Positions 18,100 through 25,994 of a stretch of 64,000 bases of DNA are shown here, in pieces. A program made the translations under genes and the position numbers. Every line of letters begins with the position of its first letter. Within the stretch, counting starts at the first letter, position 1. Under the pieces are notes generated by a model. That model did no database searches. It saw nothing but the letters and a program-made list of their open reading frames with translations, and was not told the DNA's origin. The DNA is from Lachnospiraceae bacterium (GTDB taxonomy: Bacteria > Bacillota > Clostridia > Lachnospirales > Lachnospiraceae): assembly GCA_017472605.1 (NCBI GenBank), contig JAFUPV010000002.1, positions 248,001-312,000 on the forward strand. The letters run 5' to 3'.

Positions 18100-19224
18100 C
18101 TATTCGACTGCCGTAAGCATCTGTTCACCTGTGACTGCGTTTACTACAAAATGTTCATATTCCTTTATGGTAACCAATTCCCCATTATCAGGATCTTCCC
18201 ATTCTTTTTCCCTTGCAATACAAAAGATCCAGGCCGGAATCAACTGCAATTCTTCTTTTTTTACATATATTACATAATTCAACTCCATTGATTCTATATA
18301 AACAGGAGTGACATTTATTTGCTTCTGCAGATTCTTAATCAATAATTCTTCTGCAGCCTGCGGTGAAAGCAACGCTTCCTCTTCGCCTTCCTCTATCACC
18401 TCAACCGCTCCCCACATTAATAACTGATTCAATCCATCTTCCGAAATCAGTGCCTGAATCCTTGTTTCTGCAATGACATTCTGTACAGATTCATTCCATT
18501 TATGGTTTACCAGCGGTATTCCATTAATAATCTGAGATCCATAAATCAGATACGCTTCTTTCTCCGCCATTTTCGCATCTGCATCCGGATGTCTCTCAAC
18601 ATATATTTTACCATGTTCTTCAAGCGTTTTCACATCCAATGCATACACTACATCAACTTCTATATCAATGTCTGTTAACTCACTGTTCAATTCTTCTATA
18701 TATTTTACTGCGTCCTGCAGATCCTTAAACCCCAGCGATACGTTTGTCTGAAAATCTGCCCGGTTTTCATATCCGTATAGCTGTTCTACAATCCCTGCAT
18801 GCCATGAATTCACAGCAACCTGACAACTATAGTTGTTACTTGCTTCCCCATTGTTTTCAAAGAGAGCATAAGAAAAACCTCCATAAATTCCGCTCTCCGC
18901 TCCATTTTCATAAATCGTTAACACTTCTCTTGAATACGCATCTGCATTCACATCTGCCCGCTCCGCATATATTGTTCTGCCAAACGCATTGTCACCCTCA
19001 CCTGTAATCTGCATTGTCATCAGAGTCTTCAACATCTCCTCATCTGTTTCATACCATTTCGCTTCATAGCATGATGCATATTCCGGGGCATCTATCTCAC
19101 TGAGCTGATACTGAAAAAAAATGTTTTCTAACTCTCTTTCTAACTGTTCTACCGGAATACTGCAAGACTTCCCCATGCACACGAAAGCGATCATTCCTGC
19201 TGCTGCGCAATTCCATCCTCTCAT
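18100..19224 (-). CDS. Secreted or membrane-tethered protein of unknown function
   Basis: A 374-residue protein. A short N-terminal hydrophobic segment (AAAGMIAFVCMG) suggests an export signal, possibly a lipoprotein with Cys near residue 17, but the lipobox is not canonical. The C-terminus (YVKKEELQLIPAWIFCI, then FVVNAVTGEQ) resembles the ending of PepSY/YycI-like domains. It lies between secreted protein A and the permeases, so it may be an accessory or sensor subunit of the ABC system. The family is not recognised with certainty. Confidence 0.7.
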   Translation of the reverse strand: MRGWNCAAAGMIAFVCMGKSCSIPVEQLERELENIFFQYQLSEIDAPEYASCYEAKWYETDEEMLKTLMTMQITGEGDNAFGRTIYAERADVNADAYSREVLTIYENGAESGIYGGFSYALFENNGEASNNYSCQVAVNSWHAGIVEQLYGYENRADFQTNVSLGFKDLQDAVKYIEELNSELTDIDIEVDVVYALDVKTLEEHGKIYVERHPDADAKMAEKEAYLIYGSQIINGIPLVNHKWNESVQNVIAETRIQALISEDGLNQLLMWGAVEVIEEGEEEALLSPQAAEELLIKNLQKQINVTPVYIESMELNYVIYVKKEELQLIPAWIFCIAREKEWEDPDNGELVTIKEYEHFVVNAVTGEQMLTAVE

Positions 19225-19275
19225 CGTTCATCTCCCGTTTTATTGTGCAGGCTGCGAGTCTGCCTGCAGATATAA

Positions 19276-19674
19276 TTAATTGGACCATACCCCTTTCACT
19301 ACATAAGCATCATATTCTCCATTTACTGCTGGATATGCTGACAAACAATAATGATTACCCACTCCACCATATCCTTCATACCATGTAAATGTACTCTTTG
19401 TCGTGTTGCTCTTTGTAATAATATCCGTTGCAAGAGTCTGACTATCCCCCCATGGTGATACAAAATACTTCGTTGCAATTGTATTAATGCTTGGTTTAAA
19501 ATAAGCAGCACCGCTTGTATCTTTTACATAAACTGGCGTAGACTGTAAACTTCCTACGTAGGGATATGGAATTGTCATTTCATAGGAACGTTCTGTTGCA
19601 AAGACAGGCACAGACATCAATATCAATGCTCCTGTCATTCCAATTAGGCTGATTTTTCGAATGTTTCTTCTCAT
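19276..19674 (-). CDS. Small secreted protein A, first gene of the ABC operon
   Basis: A 132-residue protein with a signal peptide (MRRNIRKISLIGMTGALILM, cleavage near VFA-TE). It is a paralog of the protein at 15329-15721; both share YEM.IPYP, KSNT.KSTFTW, YGGV, YCLSAYPAV and KG.WS, while differing widely elsewhere. There is a single mature Cys. An AGGAGG site precedes the ATG. It is the first gene after the promoter at 19788-19816. The two paralogs bracket all the other genes of the operon, which suggests they are its product or partner. Function is unknown. Confidence 0.78.
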   Translation of the reverse strand: MRRNIRKISLIGMTGALILMSVPVFATERSYEMTIPYPYVGSLQSTPVYVKDTSGAAYFKPSINTIATKYFVSPWGDSQTLATDIITKSNTTKSTFTWYEGYGGVGNHYCLSAYPAVNGEYDAYVVKGVWSN

Positions 19675-19787
19675 TCTTCCTCCTATCCGCAGATATTTAC
19701 TCGCTCAATATCCGCATTCTTTTTTGTATATAAAAACTGTTTGCTCAGTTTCTATCGTATTATTCACATTAACTTTTATTTATTCAT

Positions 19788-19816
19788 ATTATAATAGCCG
19801 CTATTTTTAAAGTAAA
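19788..19816 (-). promoter_or_regulatory. Promoter of the secreted-protein/ABC operon
   Basis: On the minus strand TTTACT (19811-19816) and TATAAT (19788-19793) with an exact 17-base spacer. The -35 box lies inside the left arm of the 21-base inverted repeat. The leader to the first ATG is roughly 105 bases. Confidence 0.65.
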
Positions 19817-19870
19817 TGACGTAGAGCTCCAATTTTTAACGACTTTTTTGAGCTCTACGTCATTTACTTT
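19809..19870. promoter_or_regulatory. 21-base perfect inverted repeat between divergent promoters (candidate operator)
   Basis: Arms 19809-19829 (AAAGTAAATGACG...) and 19850-19870 (...CGTCATTTACTTT) are perfect reverse complements around a 20-base AT-rich loop. Each arm ends in the -35 box TTTACT of one of two divergent promoters. Because both flanking genes point away from it, it is not a 3' terminator. It is the natural binding site for a dimeric regulator of both promoters. Confidence 0.7.
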
Positions 19871-19891
19871 AATTACTTTATACATTAAACT
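19863..19891 (+). promoter_or_regulatory. Promoter of the small peptide gene
   Basis: TTTACT (19863-19868) and TAAACT (19886-19891), spacer 17. This mirrors the minus-strand promoter on the other arm of the palindrome. The ATG is at 19937. Confidence 0.5.
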
Positions 19892-19936
19892 AATGGCACA
19901 TTTTGCAAATCACATTTACATAGGAGGATATTTCGT

Positions 19937-20161
19937 ATGAAAACAAAAACGCGTAACCACTTATTCCTTACAGGCTGTGCACTTCTTTCTTCCGCCTGCA
20001 TCGGACTTGCTTTTCATGCAGCTGCAGCTGTTTCATCTGCCGAGTTTGACCGTGAGCGGGATTTTACAGTCGAAGAAACAACCGCAGAAGAACTGGTAAT
20101 TGTTCCACCTTTACCTGAACTTCAGCCACACGGTGATAGAGGTCCTAAGGACAACCAGTAA
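19937..20161 (+). CDS. Small exported peptide precursor, candidate pheromone
   Basis: A 74-residue protein with AGGAGG 9 bases before the ATG. A basic start (MKTKTRN), a hydrophobic core and a cleavage-like AAAA mark a signal peptide ending near residue 31. The rest is an acidic linker (FTVEETTAEEL) and a Pro-rich tail ending HGDRGPKDNQ. A signal peptide, a spacer and a short tail is the layout of exported pro-pheromones such as PapR or NprX, which are sensed by TPR-type regulators. Its 3' end overlaps by 17 bases the end of the convergent HTH/TPR-like gene. A simple small secreted protein remains possible. Confidence 0.7.
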   Translation: MKTKTRNHLFLTGCALLSSACIGLAFHAAAAVSSAEFDRERDFTVEETTAEELVIVPPLPELQPHGDRGPKDNQ

Positions 20162-22100
20162 TTGATTCCACATATTCATACTTACTTTTTCTCGCCTGCA
20201 GAAAAAGAAGAAATTCCCGATTCCCTTCCAGTAATGCCTTATGCCAGGACAACGCAAAGAAATGAGTGCTGCTTTCCTTCTGAAAATCTCCCCGTTTCTC
20301 AATCTCCTTCAAATCCCAGGCGATTTCATACAGTGCTTCTGCCATTCCTTTTCCACAGCCAAGCATCAGCATCATTTTCAGGATTTCGTCACTCAATGAA
20401 ATCGCCTCCTGCGTCTTCCCAACAGCGCCAACCTTATTTGCCAAATTGTTCAAAATCATTTCCAGATAACGCAATGGATACTTCTGATTCACCTTCCGCT
20501 GTTCCAGATTCTGTCTGCACTTTTCATAAAGCGTAATCGCCTCCTCATCCCGTTCCATCATTTCATAATAAATGGCAATGGCATTAACCAGAACCACCTC
20601 ATTCCGCGTCAGGAATGTACGATCCCAATTAATATCCGGGTAACCCGGCAGCGTCATCCGCAGCAATTCCAGATATCGCTTCTCCATCGCCTCATCTGCC
20701 TTGATCCGATATCGCTGCTTCTGTACCGTCATTTCATAGCACTGCAGCAGCTGACGATTCACCACGCTGTTCAGATCCAGTTCCCGCTTCCAGCACCGGA
20801 TCTGTTCCATTGCCGCACCTGGCTGCCACGTTCCCAGATGCGTTCCCAGCTTCCAAAACCGCATCACAGTCTCCACCTGGTCACTTTCAACAAGAAGCCA
20901 GATTTTCTTCGACTTCATCCCCAGACGCTCCAAAAGCTTCATCACCGTACTCCATCTCAGACGAAGCTTTCCCGATTCAAACCGGGACACAGTCTCTGGC
21001 TCCACAATCCCGTCACTCAATTGCCGCTGTGTCATTCCCAGGCTCACCCTGCCCCGCTTCACAGCTTCGCTGGCAAGAATCCCATTCTCCATCGTCATCA
21101 TCGGATAAATTCCATAGGGATTTTCCCCATATCTCTGATACAGTTCCAGCAAACAGTCTCTTTGCGCTTCCAGTTCGTTCCTTGATGTGGAATATCCGCT
21201 CCCTTCCTGCCAGTTCTCCAGCATAAAATCCATCAAAGCCACTTCACCGCGCAGACTGTGCGCCTCAGCCAAAAGTTCCATTGCTTCTGCGCACAGAGCA
21301 AAAGCGATATTCCGATTTCCCTCAGCTGCTTCCAGCTGCGCCAGGTATCGAACTGCATAGGGGTAAATCTTTACCTGTTCTTCCAACTCCTGTTCATGAT
21401 GACCACGGTAATTCCAGATACGGTACAAAAGCGTTTTCGCCTCTCTTCTCTTGCCCTCTGTCTCATAAACATGTGCGGCAAGCATCAGACATTCCAGTTC
21501 CATTGCAGACAAAAACGGCCACTGTTCCTTCTCCATCAGTGCTTCAAACGTCTCTGTCCGCAAGAAGCTCCATGTTTTCTCAATCTGTTTCCTCCGCTCA
21601 TTTCCATTACCGGATTCGGAACTCGCTGCCGTTTCTGCCAGCAGCAAATATGCTTCCATCATTCCGGAAAAGAACTGATGAACCGAACCGTCCGAAACAA
21701 ACCGATCCCCCAATTTCTTCCAGCTGGACTGATAGCGCCTGACTGACAAATACCCCTCTTTCACCAAATCCGGTACCTTTTCCAGCTCCCGCTTCCGGTA
21801 CAGCTGTTCCAGAATCTGATTCACCTTACAGCGAATTTCCATCCGCTGGTCATACAGTTCCAGCTCCTGATCGGATATGTAGCACTCATAAAAAAGGCTA
21901 GAGAGCCCCGCGCGCGCCAGCAGAAAGTCCATCGTCATCTTATCTGCATGTTTTATTCCCTCTTCCAGTTTCTGCAGCACATTCCCGGATACAATTCCTG
22001 CGCCAAAATCTTCTCTTGAAATTTCATGTTCCCTGCGAAACCGTCGGATCAGTCTTCCCAGTGTATATTCTTCCAATGATGACACCCCATTCTTGTGCAT
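20145..22100 (-). CDS. Large XRE/TPR-like transcriptional regulator (RRNPP-like) with two HTH segments
   Basis: A 651-residue cytoplasmic protein. HTH 1 (about 15-67) starts LGRLIRRFRREHEISREDF. A helical, repeat-like stretch follows. HTH 2 (about 349-395) has LGMTQRQLSDGIVEPETVSRFESG, a canonical XRE helix pair. Another helical region with TPR-like helices (EAITLYEKCRQNL; TQEAISLSDEILK) ends the protein. Such HTH plus TPR proteins are peptide-binding regulators in Firmicutes. A promoter at 22110-22138 makes the ATG at 22100 the first start after it; a TTG at 22076, with GGGGTG upstream, is also plausible, while upstream readings begin inside the promoter. Confidence 0.8.
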   Translation of the reverse strand: MHKNGVSSLEEYTLGRLIRRFRREHEISREDFGAGIVSGNVLQKLEEGIKHADKMTMDFLLARAGLSSLFYECYISDQELELYDQRMEIRCKVNQILEQLYRKRELEKVPDLVKEGYLSVRRYQSSWKKLGDRFVSDGSVHQFFSGMMEAYLLLAETAASSESGNGNERRKQIEKTWSFLRTETFEALMEKEQWPFLSAMELECLMLAAHVYETEGKRREAKTLLYRIWNYRGHHEQELEEQVKIYPYAVRYLAQLEAAEGNRNIAFALCAEAMELLAEAHSLRGEVALMDFMLENWQEGSGYSTSRNELEAQRDCLLELYQRYGENPYGIYPMMTMENGILASEAVKRGRVSLGMTQRQLSDGIVEPETVSRFESGKLRLRWSTVMKLLERLGMKSKKIWLLVESDQVETVMRFWKLGTHLGTWQPGAAMEQIRCWKRELDLNSVVNRQLLQCYEMTVQKQRYRIKADEAMEKRYLELLRMTLPGYPDINWDRTFLTRNEVVLVNAIAIYYEMMERDEEAITLYEKCRQNLEQRKVNQKYPLRYLEMILNNLANKVGAVGKTQEAISLSDEILKMMLMLGCGKGMAEALYEIAWDLKEIEKRGDFQKESSTHFFALSWHKALLEGNREFLLFLQARKSKYEYVESITGCP

Positions 22101-22109
22101 GATGTCATT

Positions 22110-22138
22110 ATTATAAATCATATCCTCCAAAAGTGCAA
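22110..22138 (-). promoter_or_regulatory. Promoter of the HTH/TPR-like regulator
   Basis: On the minus strand TTGCAC (22133-22138) and TATAAT (22110-22115), spacer 17. Transcription would begin near 22103, close to the chosen ATG, so the leader is very short. Confidence 0.55.
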
Positions 22139-22186
22139 GTCCCCCTGCATTCCGGTAAAGATTCGGCAAAGATTTCCCATTTCTGA

Positions 22187-22215
22187 TTGAAGGAACACCC
22201 CATCAACGGTAAAAT
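22187..22215 (+). promoter_or_regulatory. Promoter of the P-type ATPase gene
   Basis: TTGAAG (22187-22192) and TAAAAT (22210-22215) with 17-base spacing, about 35 bases before the ATG. Confidence 0.55.
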
Positions 22216-22250
22216 CAATCATATCACTACATTGATAAGGAGAGGAACCC

Positions 22251-24917
22251 ATGAAAAAAACCTACACCCAGTCCGCGGACGAAGTCCTGCGCGACCTCGG
22301 CGTGACGGCAGAGGGACTGACCAGTGCTCAGGCGGCAGAACGCCTGGCAAAATATGGTCCCAACAAGCTGAAAGAAGCCGAGAAACCGACCCTGCTTCAG
22401 CGTTTTGTTGCCCAGCTGAAGGATCCCATGCTGATCATCCTGATGATCGCTGCCGCTGTTTCCGCTGTTACCAACCTGATCGCCGGTCACAATGAGATGG
22501 CAGAAGTTGCCATTATTCTGGCCGTTGTTCTGCTCAACGCCGTCCTCGGTGTGCTGCAGGAGAGCAAGGCGGAAGCAGCCATTGAAGCACTGCAGACGAT
22601 GACTGCCGCAACCTGCAAGGTTCTGCGTGACGGAAAAATGACCGTCCTCCATTCCGATGAACTGGTTCCCGGCGACGTTGTGCTTCTGGAAGCCGGCGAT
22701 GCCGTTCCCGCGGATGGCCGAATCATCGAAAACGCTTCCTTAAAGATTGAGGAAGCAGCCCTGACCGGCGAATCGGTTCCGGTCAACAAGGTTCTGGAAG
22801 CCCTTGGCCTGACAGACGAACAGGATGATGTTCCTCTTGGCGACCGCAAGAACATGTGCTACATGGGCTCTACCGTTGTTTACGGACGCGGCAAAGCCGT
22901 TATCACCACCACAGGTATGGACACGGAAATGGGTAAGATCGCCGGTGTTCTGGCTTCTACCGAAGAGGAACAGACGCCGCTGCAGCGCAAGCTGGATGAG
23001 CTTGGCCAGATGCTCAGCAAGCTGGTTCTCGGCATCTGCGTTTTCATCTTTGTGTTCAACCTGATCATGGCAGGCGACTTCCATCTGGAAGTGATTCTGG
23101 AAACCTTCATGACCGCCGTTTCTCTGGCTGTTGCAGCAATCCCGGAGGGTCTGGCGACAGTTGTTACCGTGGTTCTTTCCATCGGTGTTACGAAAATGTC
23201 CCAGCGCAACGCGGTAATCCGCCGCCTGACCGCTGTTGAGACCCTTGGCTGTACACAGGTCATCTGCTCCGATAAGACAGGTACCCTGACCCAGAACAAG
23301 ATGACGGTTGTGGATCACATAGGCGAGACAAAGCTGGTTGCCACCGCCATGGCTCTCTGTTCCGATGCAAACCTGAACGAGTCCAATCAGGCAGAAGGCG
23401 AGCCGACCGAATGCGCACTTGTCAACTTTGCCTATTCCGTTGGACTGAAGAAACAGGATCTGGAAAAGGCGACACCACGTGTGGATGAAGCGCCGTTCGA
23501 TTCCGGCCGTAAGATGATGTCCACCGTTCATGACCTGGGCGGTTCCTGGATTCAGTATACCAAGGGCGGTCCCGACGTGGTTCTTGCCTGCTGTACCCAC
23601 TACTATGAAAACGGTCAGTCCAAACTGATGACTGATGCAAAGCGCGCCGAGATCATGGCTGCAAACAAGGCCATGGCAGACAAGGCGCTCCGTGTGCTGG
23701 CTGCTGCGAAACGTGACTGGAAGGAAAAGCCTTCCAGCAACACCCCGGAATTCCTGGAGCATGATCTGATCTTCCTTGGTCTGACCGGCATGATCGACCC
23801 GGTTCGTCCGGAGGTTAAGGCTGCGATTGACGAGTGCCGCAGTGCCGGAATCCGCGCAGTCATGATCACCGGCGACCACAAGGATACCGCCGTTGCGATT
23901 GCAAAAGAGCTTGGAATCATCAAGGATGCCTCCGAAGCAATCACCGGTGCCGAACTGGACAAGATCCCGGAGGATCAGCTGAATGAGGCGATTAAGAAAT
24001 ATGGTGTCTATGCCCGTGTTCAGCCGGAGCATAAGGTTAAGGTTGTTACTGCATGGAAGGCAAACGATGCCATTGCCGCAATGACCGGTGACGGTGTCAA
24101 CGACGCCCCGTCCATCAAGACTGCGGACATCGGTGTCGGCATGGGAATTACCGGTACTGACGTTACCAAAAACGTTGCCGACATGGTTCTTGCGGACGAT
24201 AACTTTGCAACCATCGTTGCCGCCGTTGGCGAGGGCCGCCGCATCTACGATAACATCCGAAAGGCGATCCAGTTCCTTCTTGCCTCCAACATGTCTGAGG
24301 TTCTCGGTGTCTTCTTTGCAACATTAATGGGATTCACCCTCTTAAAGCCGGTTCACCTGCTGTTCATCAACCTGGTTACCGACTGCTTCCCGGCGCTGGC
24401 TCTCGGCATGGAAGAGGTGGAACCGGACACCATGAACCGTCCGCCCCGCGATTCCAAAGAAGGCATCTTCGCCGGCGGTCTCTTCGTGGACATCGCATAT
24501 CAGGGTATTCTTGTTACTGCCCTGACGCTGATCTCCTACCTGATCGGCAGTTCCTTCGAATTCGGCGGAAGCTTCTTCTCCCAGCTGCGTGAGCTTGGCG
24601 CTTCCGACCACGGCATGACGATGGCCTTCCTGACCATGTCCATGTGTGAAATTTTCCATTCCTTCAACCTGCGCTCTCAGAGAAAGTCCATCTTCTCCCT
24701 GAAGGGCCAGAACAAGTTCCTGTGGGCTGCCATGATCGGCTCCTTCGTGCTGACAACCCTGCTGCTGGAGGTTCGCCCGCTGGCAAATGCCTTCGGCTTC
24801 ACCCCGATCGGACTGACGGAGTACAGCATCGCCATCGTACTGGCAATTATGGTAATCCCGATTGTTGAGGCGGTTAAGTTTGTGCAGAGAAAACTGGCGA
24901 AAAGCGCAAAGGGATAA
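22251..24917 (+). CDS. Calcium-transporting P-type ATPase (PMCA/SERCA-type)
   Basis: An 888-residue membrane pump, the normal length of the bacterial P2 ATPases. The actuator domain has TGES (about 172-175). The phosphorylation site is Asp341 in SDKTGTLT. The hinge is TGDGVND, and the ion site helix holds PEGL, typical of the Ca2+/Mn2+ group (compare VAAIPEGL). N-terminal cation-ATPase motif AAERLAKYGPN is present and about ten membrane helices are predicted. AAGGAGAGG precedes the ATG. It extrudes Ca2+ from the cytoplasm using ATP. It has its own promoter and terminator. Confidence 0.95.
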   Translation: MKKTYTQSADEVLRDLGVTAEGLTSAQAAERLAKYGPNKLKEAEKPTLLQRFVAQLKDPMLIILMIAAAVSAVTNLIAGHNEMAEVAIILAVVLLNAVLGVLQESKAEAAIEALQTMTAATCKVLRDGKMTVLHSDELVPGDVVLLEAGDAVPADGRIIENASLKIEEAALTGESVPVNKVLEALGLTDEQDDVPLGDRKNMCYMGSTVVYGRGKAVITTTGMDTEMGKIAGVLASTEEEQTPLQRKLDELGQMLSKLVLGICVFIFVFNLIMAGDFHLEVILETFMTAVSLAVAAIPEGLATVVTVVLSIGVTKMSQRNAVIRRLTAVETLGCTQVICSDKTGTLTQNKMTVVDHIGETKLVATAMALCSDANLNESNQAEGEPTECALVNFAYSVGLKKQDLEKATPRVDEAPFDSGRKMMSTVHDLGGSWIQYTKGGPDVVLACCTHYYENGQSKLMTDAKRAEIMAANKAMADKALRVLAAAKRDWKEKPSSNTPEFLEHDLIFLGLTGMIDPVRPEVKAAIDECRSAGIRAVMITGDHKDTAVAIAKELGIIKDASEAITGAELDKIPEDQLNEAIKKYGVYARVQPEHKVKVVTAWKANDAIAAMTGDGVNDAPSIKTADIGVGMGITGTDVTKNVADMVLADDNFATIVAAVGEGRRIYDNIRKAIQFLLASNMSEVLGVFFATLMGFTLLKPVHLLFINLVTDCFPALALGMEEVEPDTMNRPPRDSKEGIFAGGLFVDIAYQGILVTALTLISYLIGSSFEFGGSFFSQLRELGASDHGMTMAFLTMSMCEIFHSFNLRSQRKSIFSLKGQNKFLWAAMIGSFVLTTLLLEVRPLANAFGFTPIGLTEYSIAIVLAIMVIPIVEAVKFVQRKLAKSAKG

Positions 24918-24943
24918 GCGCTGCGCCTGAATGCATATGCAAT
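24918..24943. repeat. Degenerate tail of the 46-base repeat family
   Basis: GCGCCTGAATGCATATGCAATC resembles the unit tail GCCTGGATGCATAGGCAATCC seen at 11420-11446 and 53685-53710. It sits just after the ATPase stop. The hairpin half of the unit is missing or replaced. Confidence 0.35.
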
Positions 24944-24946
24944 CAA

Positions 24947-24985
24947 AAAACGGCTGTGGAATTTGATATGTTCCACAGCCGTTTT
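24947..24985. terminator. Bidirectional terminator
   Basis: AAAACGGCTGTGGAA and TTCCACAGCCGTTTT pair perfectly over 15 bases with a 9-base loop. It separates the convergent ATPase and EEP genes and has A/T tracts on both sides. Confidence 0.88.
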
Positions 24986-24998
24986 CTGATTCTGTTGT

Positions 24999-25772
24999 TT
25001 ACCGTTCCCGTTCGTCCCATTCCAGTTCCGCGCACACCGGATAATGGTCAGACAGATACACACCATTTTCCATTTCTTCCCATTTGTACACCCGGCTGCA
25101 TCCGGCAAAGCCCTTCTGAAACATGTAGTCGATGGTCTGTGCATCCCTTCCATAGTCGTGGAACGTTGCGCCAATCCCTTCCGTCACATTCACAAATTCC
25201 GGCTCCTGTTTCATCATCTGAATCTCCGGGCTGTCCGGCTCTGCATTCAGATCACCCATGAAAAGAACTGGCACGTCGCCAAAACTGCATCCGTTCTTCA
25301 GATGGGCCATGATCTGTTTCATTCCCTGCACTCTGGCTCCAGAACCAAGATGATCCAGATGGGTATTCAGCACACGTACCACCCGACCGCTCTCCGTTTC
25401 CACAAACATGGCATCCGTGCAGGTCCGCGGGCAGGTACTCTGATCTTCATAGCGGGATCCCGGCACACGCGGTGTTTCGGAAATCCAGAAGGTATCCATG
25501 GCAATCAGATTCAGCCGGTCTTTCCGGTATGCGATCGTTGCCTGTTCTCCGCTCAGATCCTTTTCCCGTCCGCAGCCGATCACACAGTAACCCTCCAGGT
25601 TATCCCGAAGCCACGCTGCCACATGGGGCAGTACCTCCTGGAAACCGATCACATCCGGCATCTCTTCCCGGATTTTCTTTAAGATATACTGCTTACGAAA
25701 GGAAAAATTGTTGCTGCCGTCCTGTCCGTAGTCACATCTGATGTTAAACGTTACCGCTTTTAATCTCATCAT
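24999..25772 (-). CDS. Endonuclease/exonuclease/phosphatase (EEP) family hydrolase
   Basis: A 257-residue EEP-fold phosphodiesterase without a signal peptide. The characteristic motifs are in order: FNIRCDYGQD (Asn and metal site), GFQEVLPH (Glu), NTHLDHLG (His/Asp), MGDLNAEP (Asp, Asn), TIDYMF and LSDHYPVCAEL (C-terminal His). The start at 25772 follows GGAGGAGAGAA; an ATG one codon on is also possible. A longer in-frame reading to 25994 only translates the 38-base tandem repeat. The substrate may be a phosphate diester of nucleic acid, lipid or sugar. Confidence 0.85.
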   Translation of the reverse strand: MMRLKAVTFNIRCDYGQDGSNNFSFRKQYILKKIREEMPDVIGFQEVLPHVAAWLRDNLEGYCVIGCGREKDLSGEQATIAYRKDRLNLIAMDTFWISETPRVPGSRYEDQSTCPRTCTDAMFVETESGRVVRVLNTHLDHLGSGARVQGMKQIMAHLKNGCSFGDVPVLFMGDLNAEPDSPEIQMMKQEPEFVNVTEGIGATFHDYGRDAQTIDYMFQKGFAGCSRVYKWEEMENGVYLSDHYPVCAELEWDERER

Positions 25773-25800
25773 TTCTCTCCTCCCTGACGGGCACGCTCCG

Positions 25801-25990
25801 TCAACCATTGTTCCAGCAGCCTTCCGGGGAACGCTTCGTCGCCCATTGCCCCAGCAGCCTTCCGGGGAACGCTTCATCGCCCATTGCCCCAGCAGCCTTC
25901 CGGGGAACGCTTCGTCGCCCCATTGCCCCAGCAGCCTTCCGGGGAACGCTTCGTTGCCTGTTGCTCCGCGTCCATCCGCGGAACGCTTCT
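25801..25990. repeat. 38-base tandem repeat (minisatellite), about 4.5 copies
   Basis: Copies start with CAGCAGCCTTCCGGGG at 25814, 25852, 25890 and 25929, with a degenerate fifth near 25964; spacings are 38, 38 and 39 bases. It fills the gap between the MATE gene end and the EEP gene start. Each unit contains the palindrome TTCCGGGGAA-like core. Confidence 0.9.
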
Positions 25991-25994
25991 TCAC

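Noticed and set aside
19809-19870. Rho-independent terminator
   Set aside because: Both flanking genes point away from it, so there is no 3' end to terminate; the arms contain -35 boxes instead.
22740-24032. 430-residue reading frame opposite the Ca2+ ATPase
   Set aside because: The plus strand carries all ATPase motifs; the opposite reading has no ribosome site or domain.
25801-25990. CRISPR array
   Set aside because: The 38-base units are adjacent with no unique spacers, and no cas genes are nearby.
25773-25994. N-terminal extension of the EEP protein through the tandem repeat
   Set aside because: The extension translates only repeat units; the strong ribosome site is before 25772.
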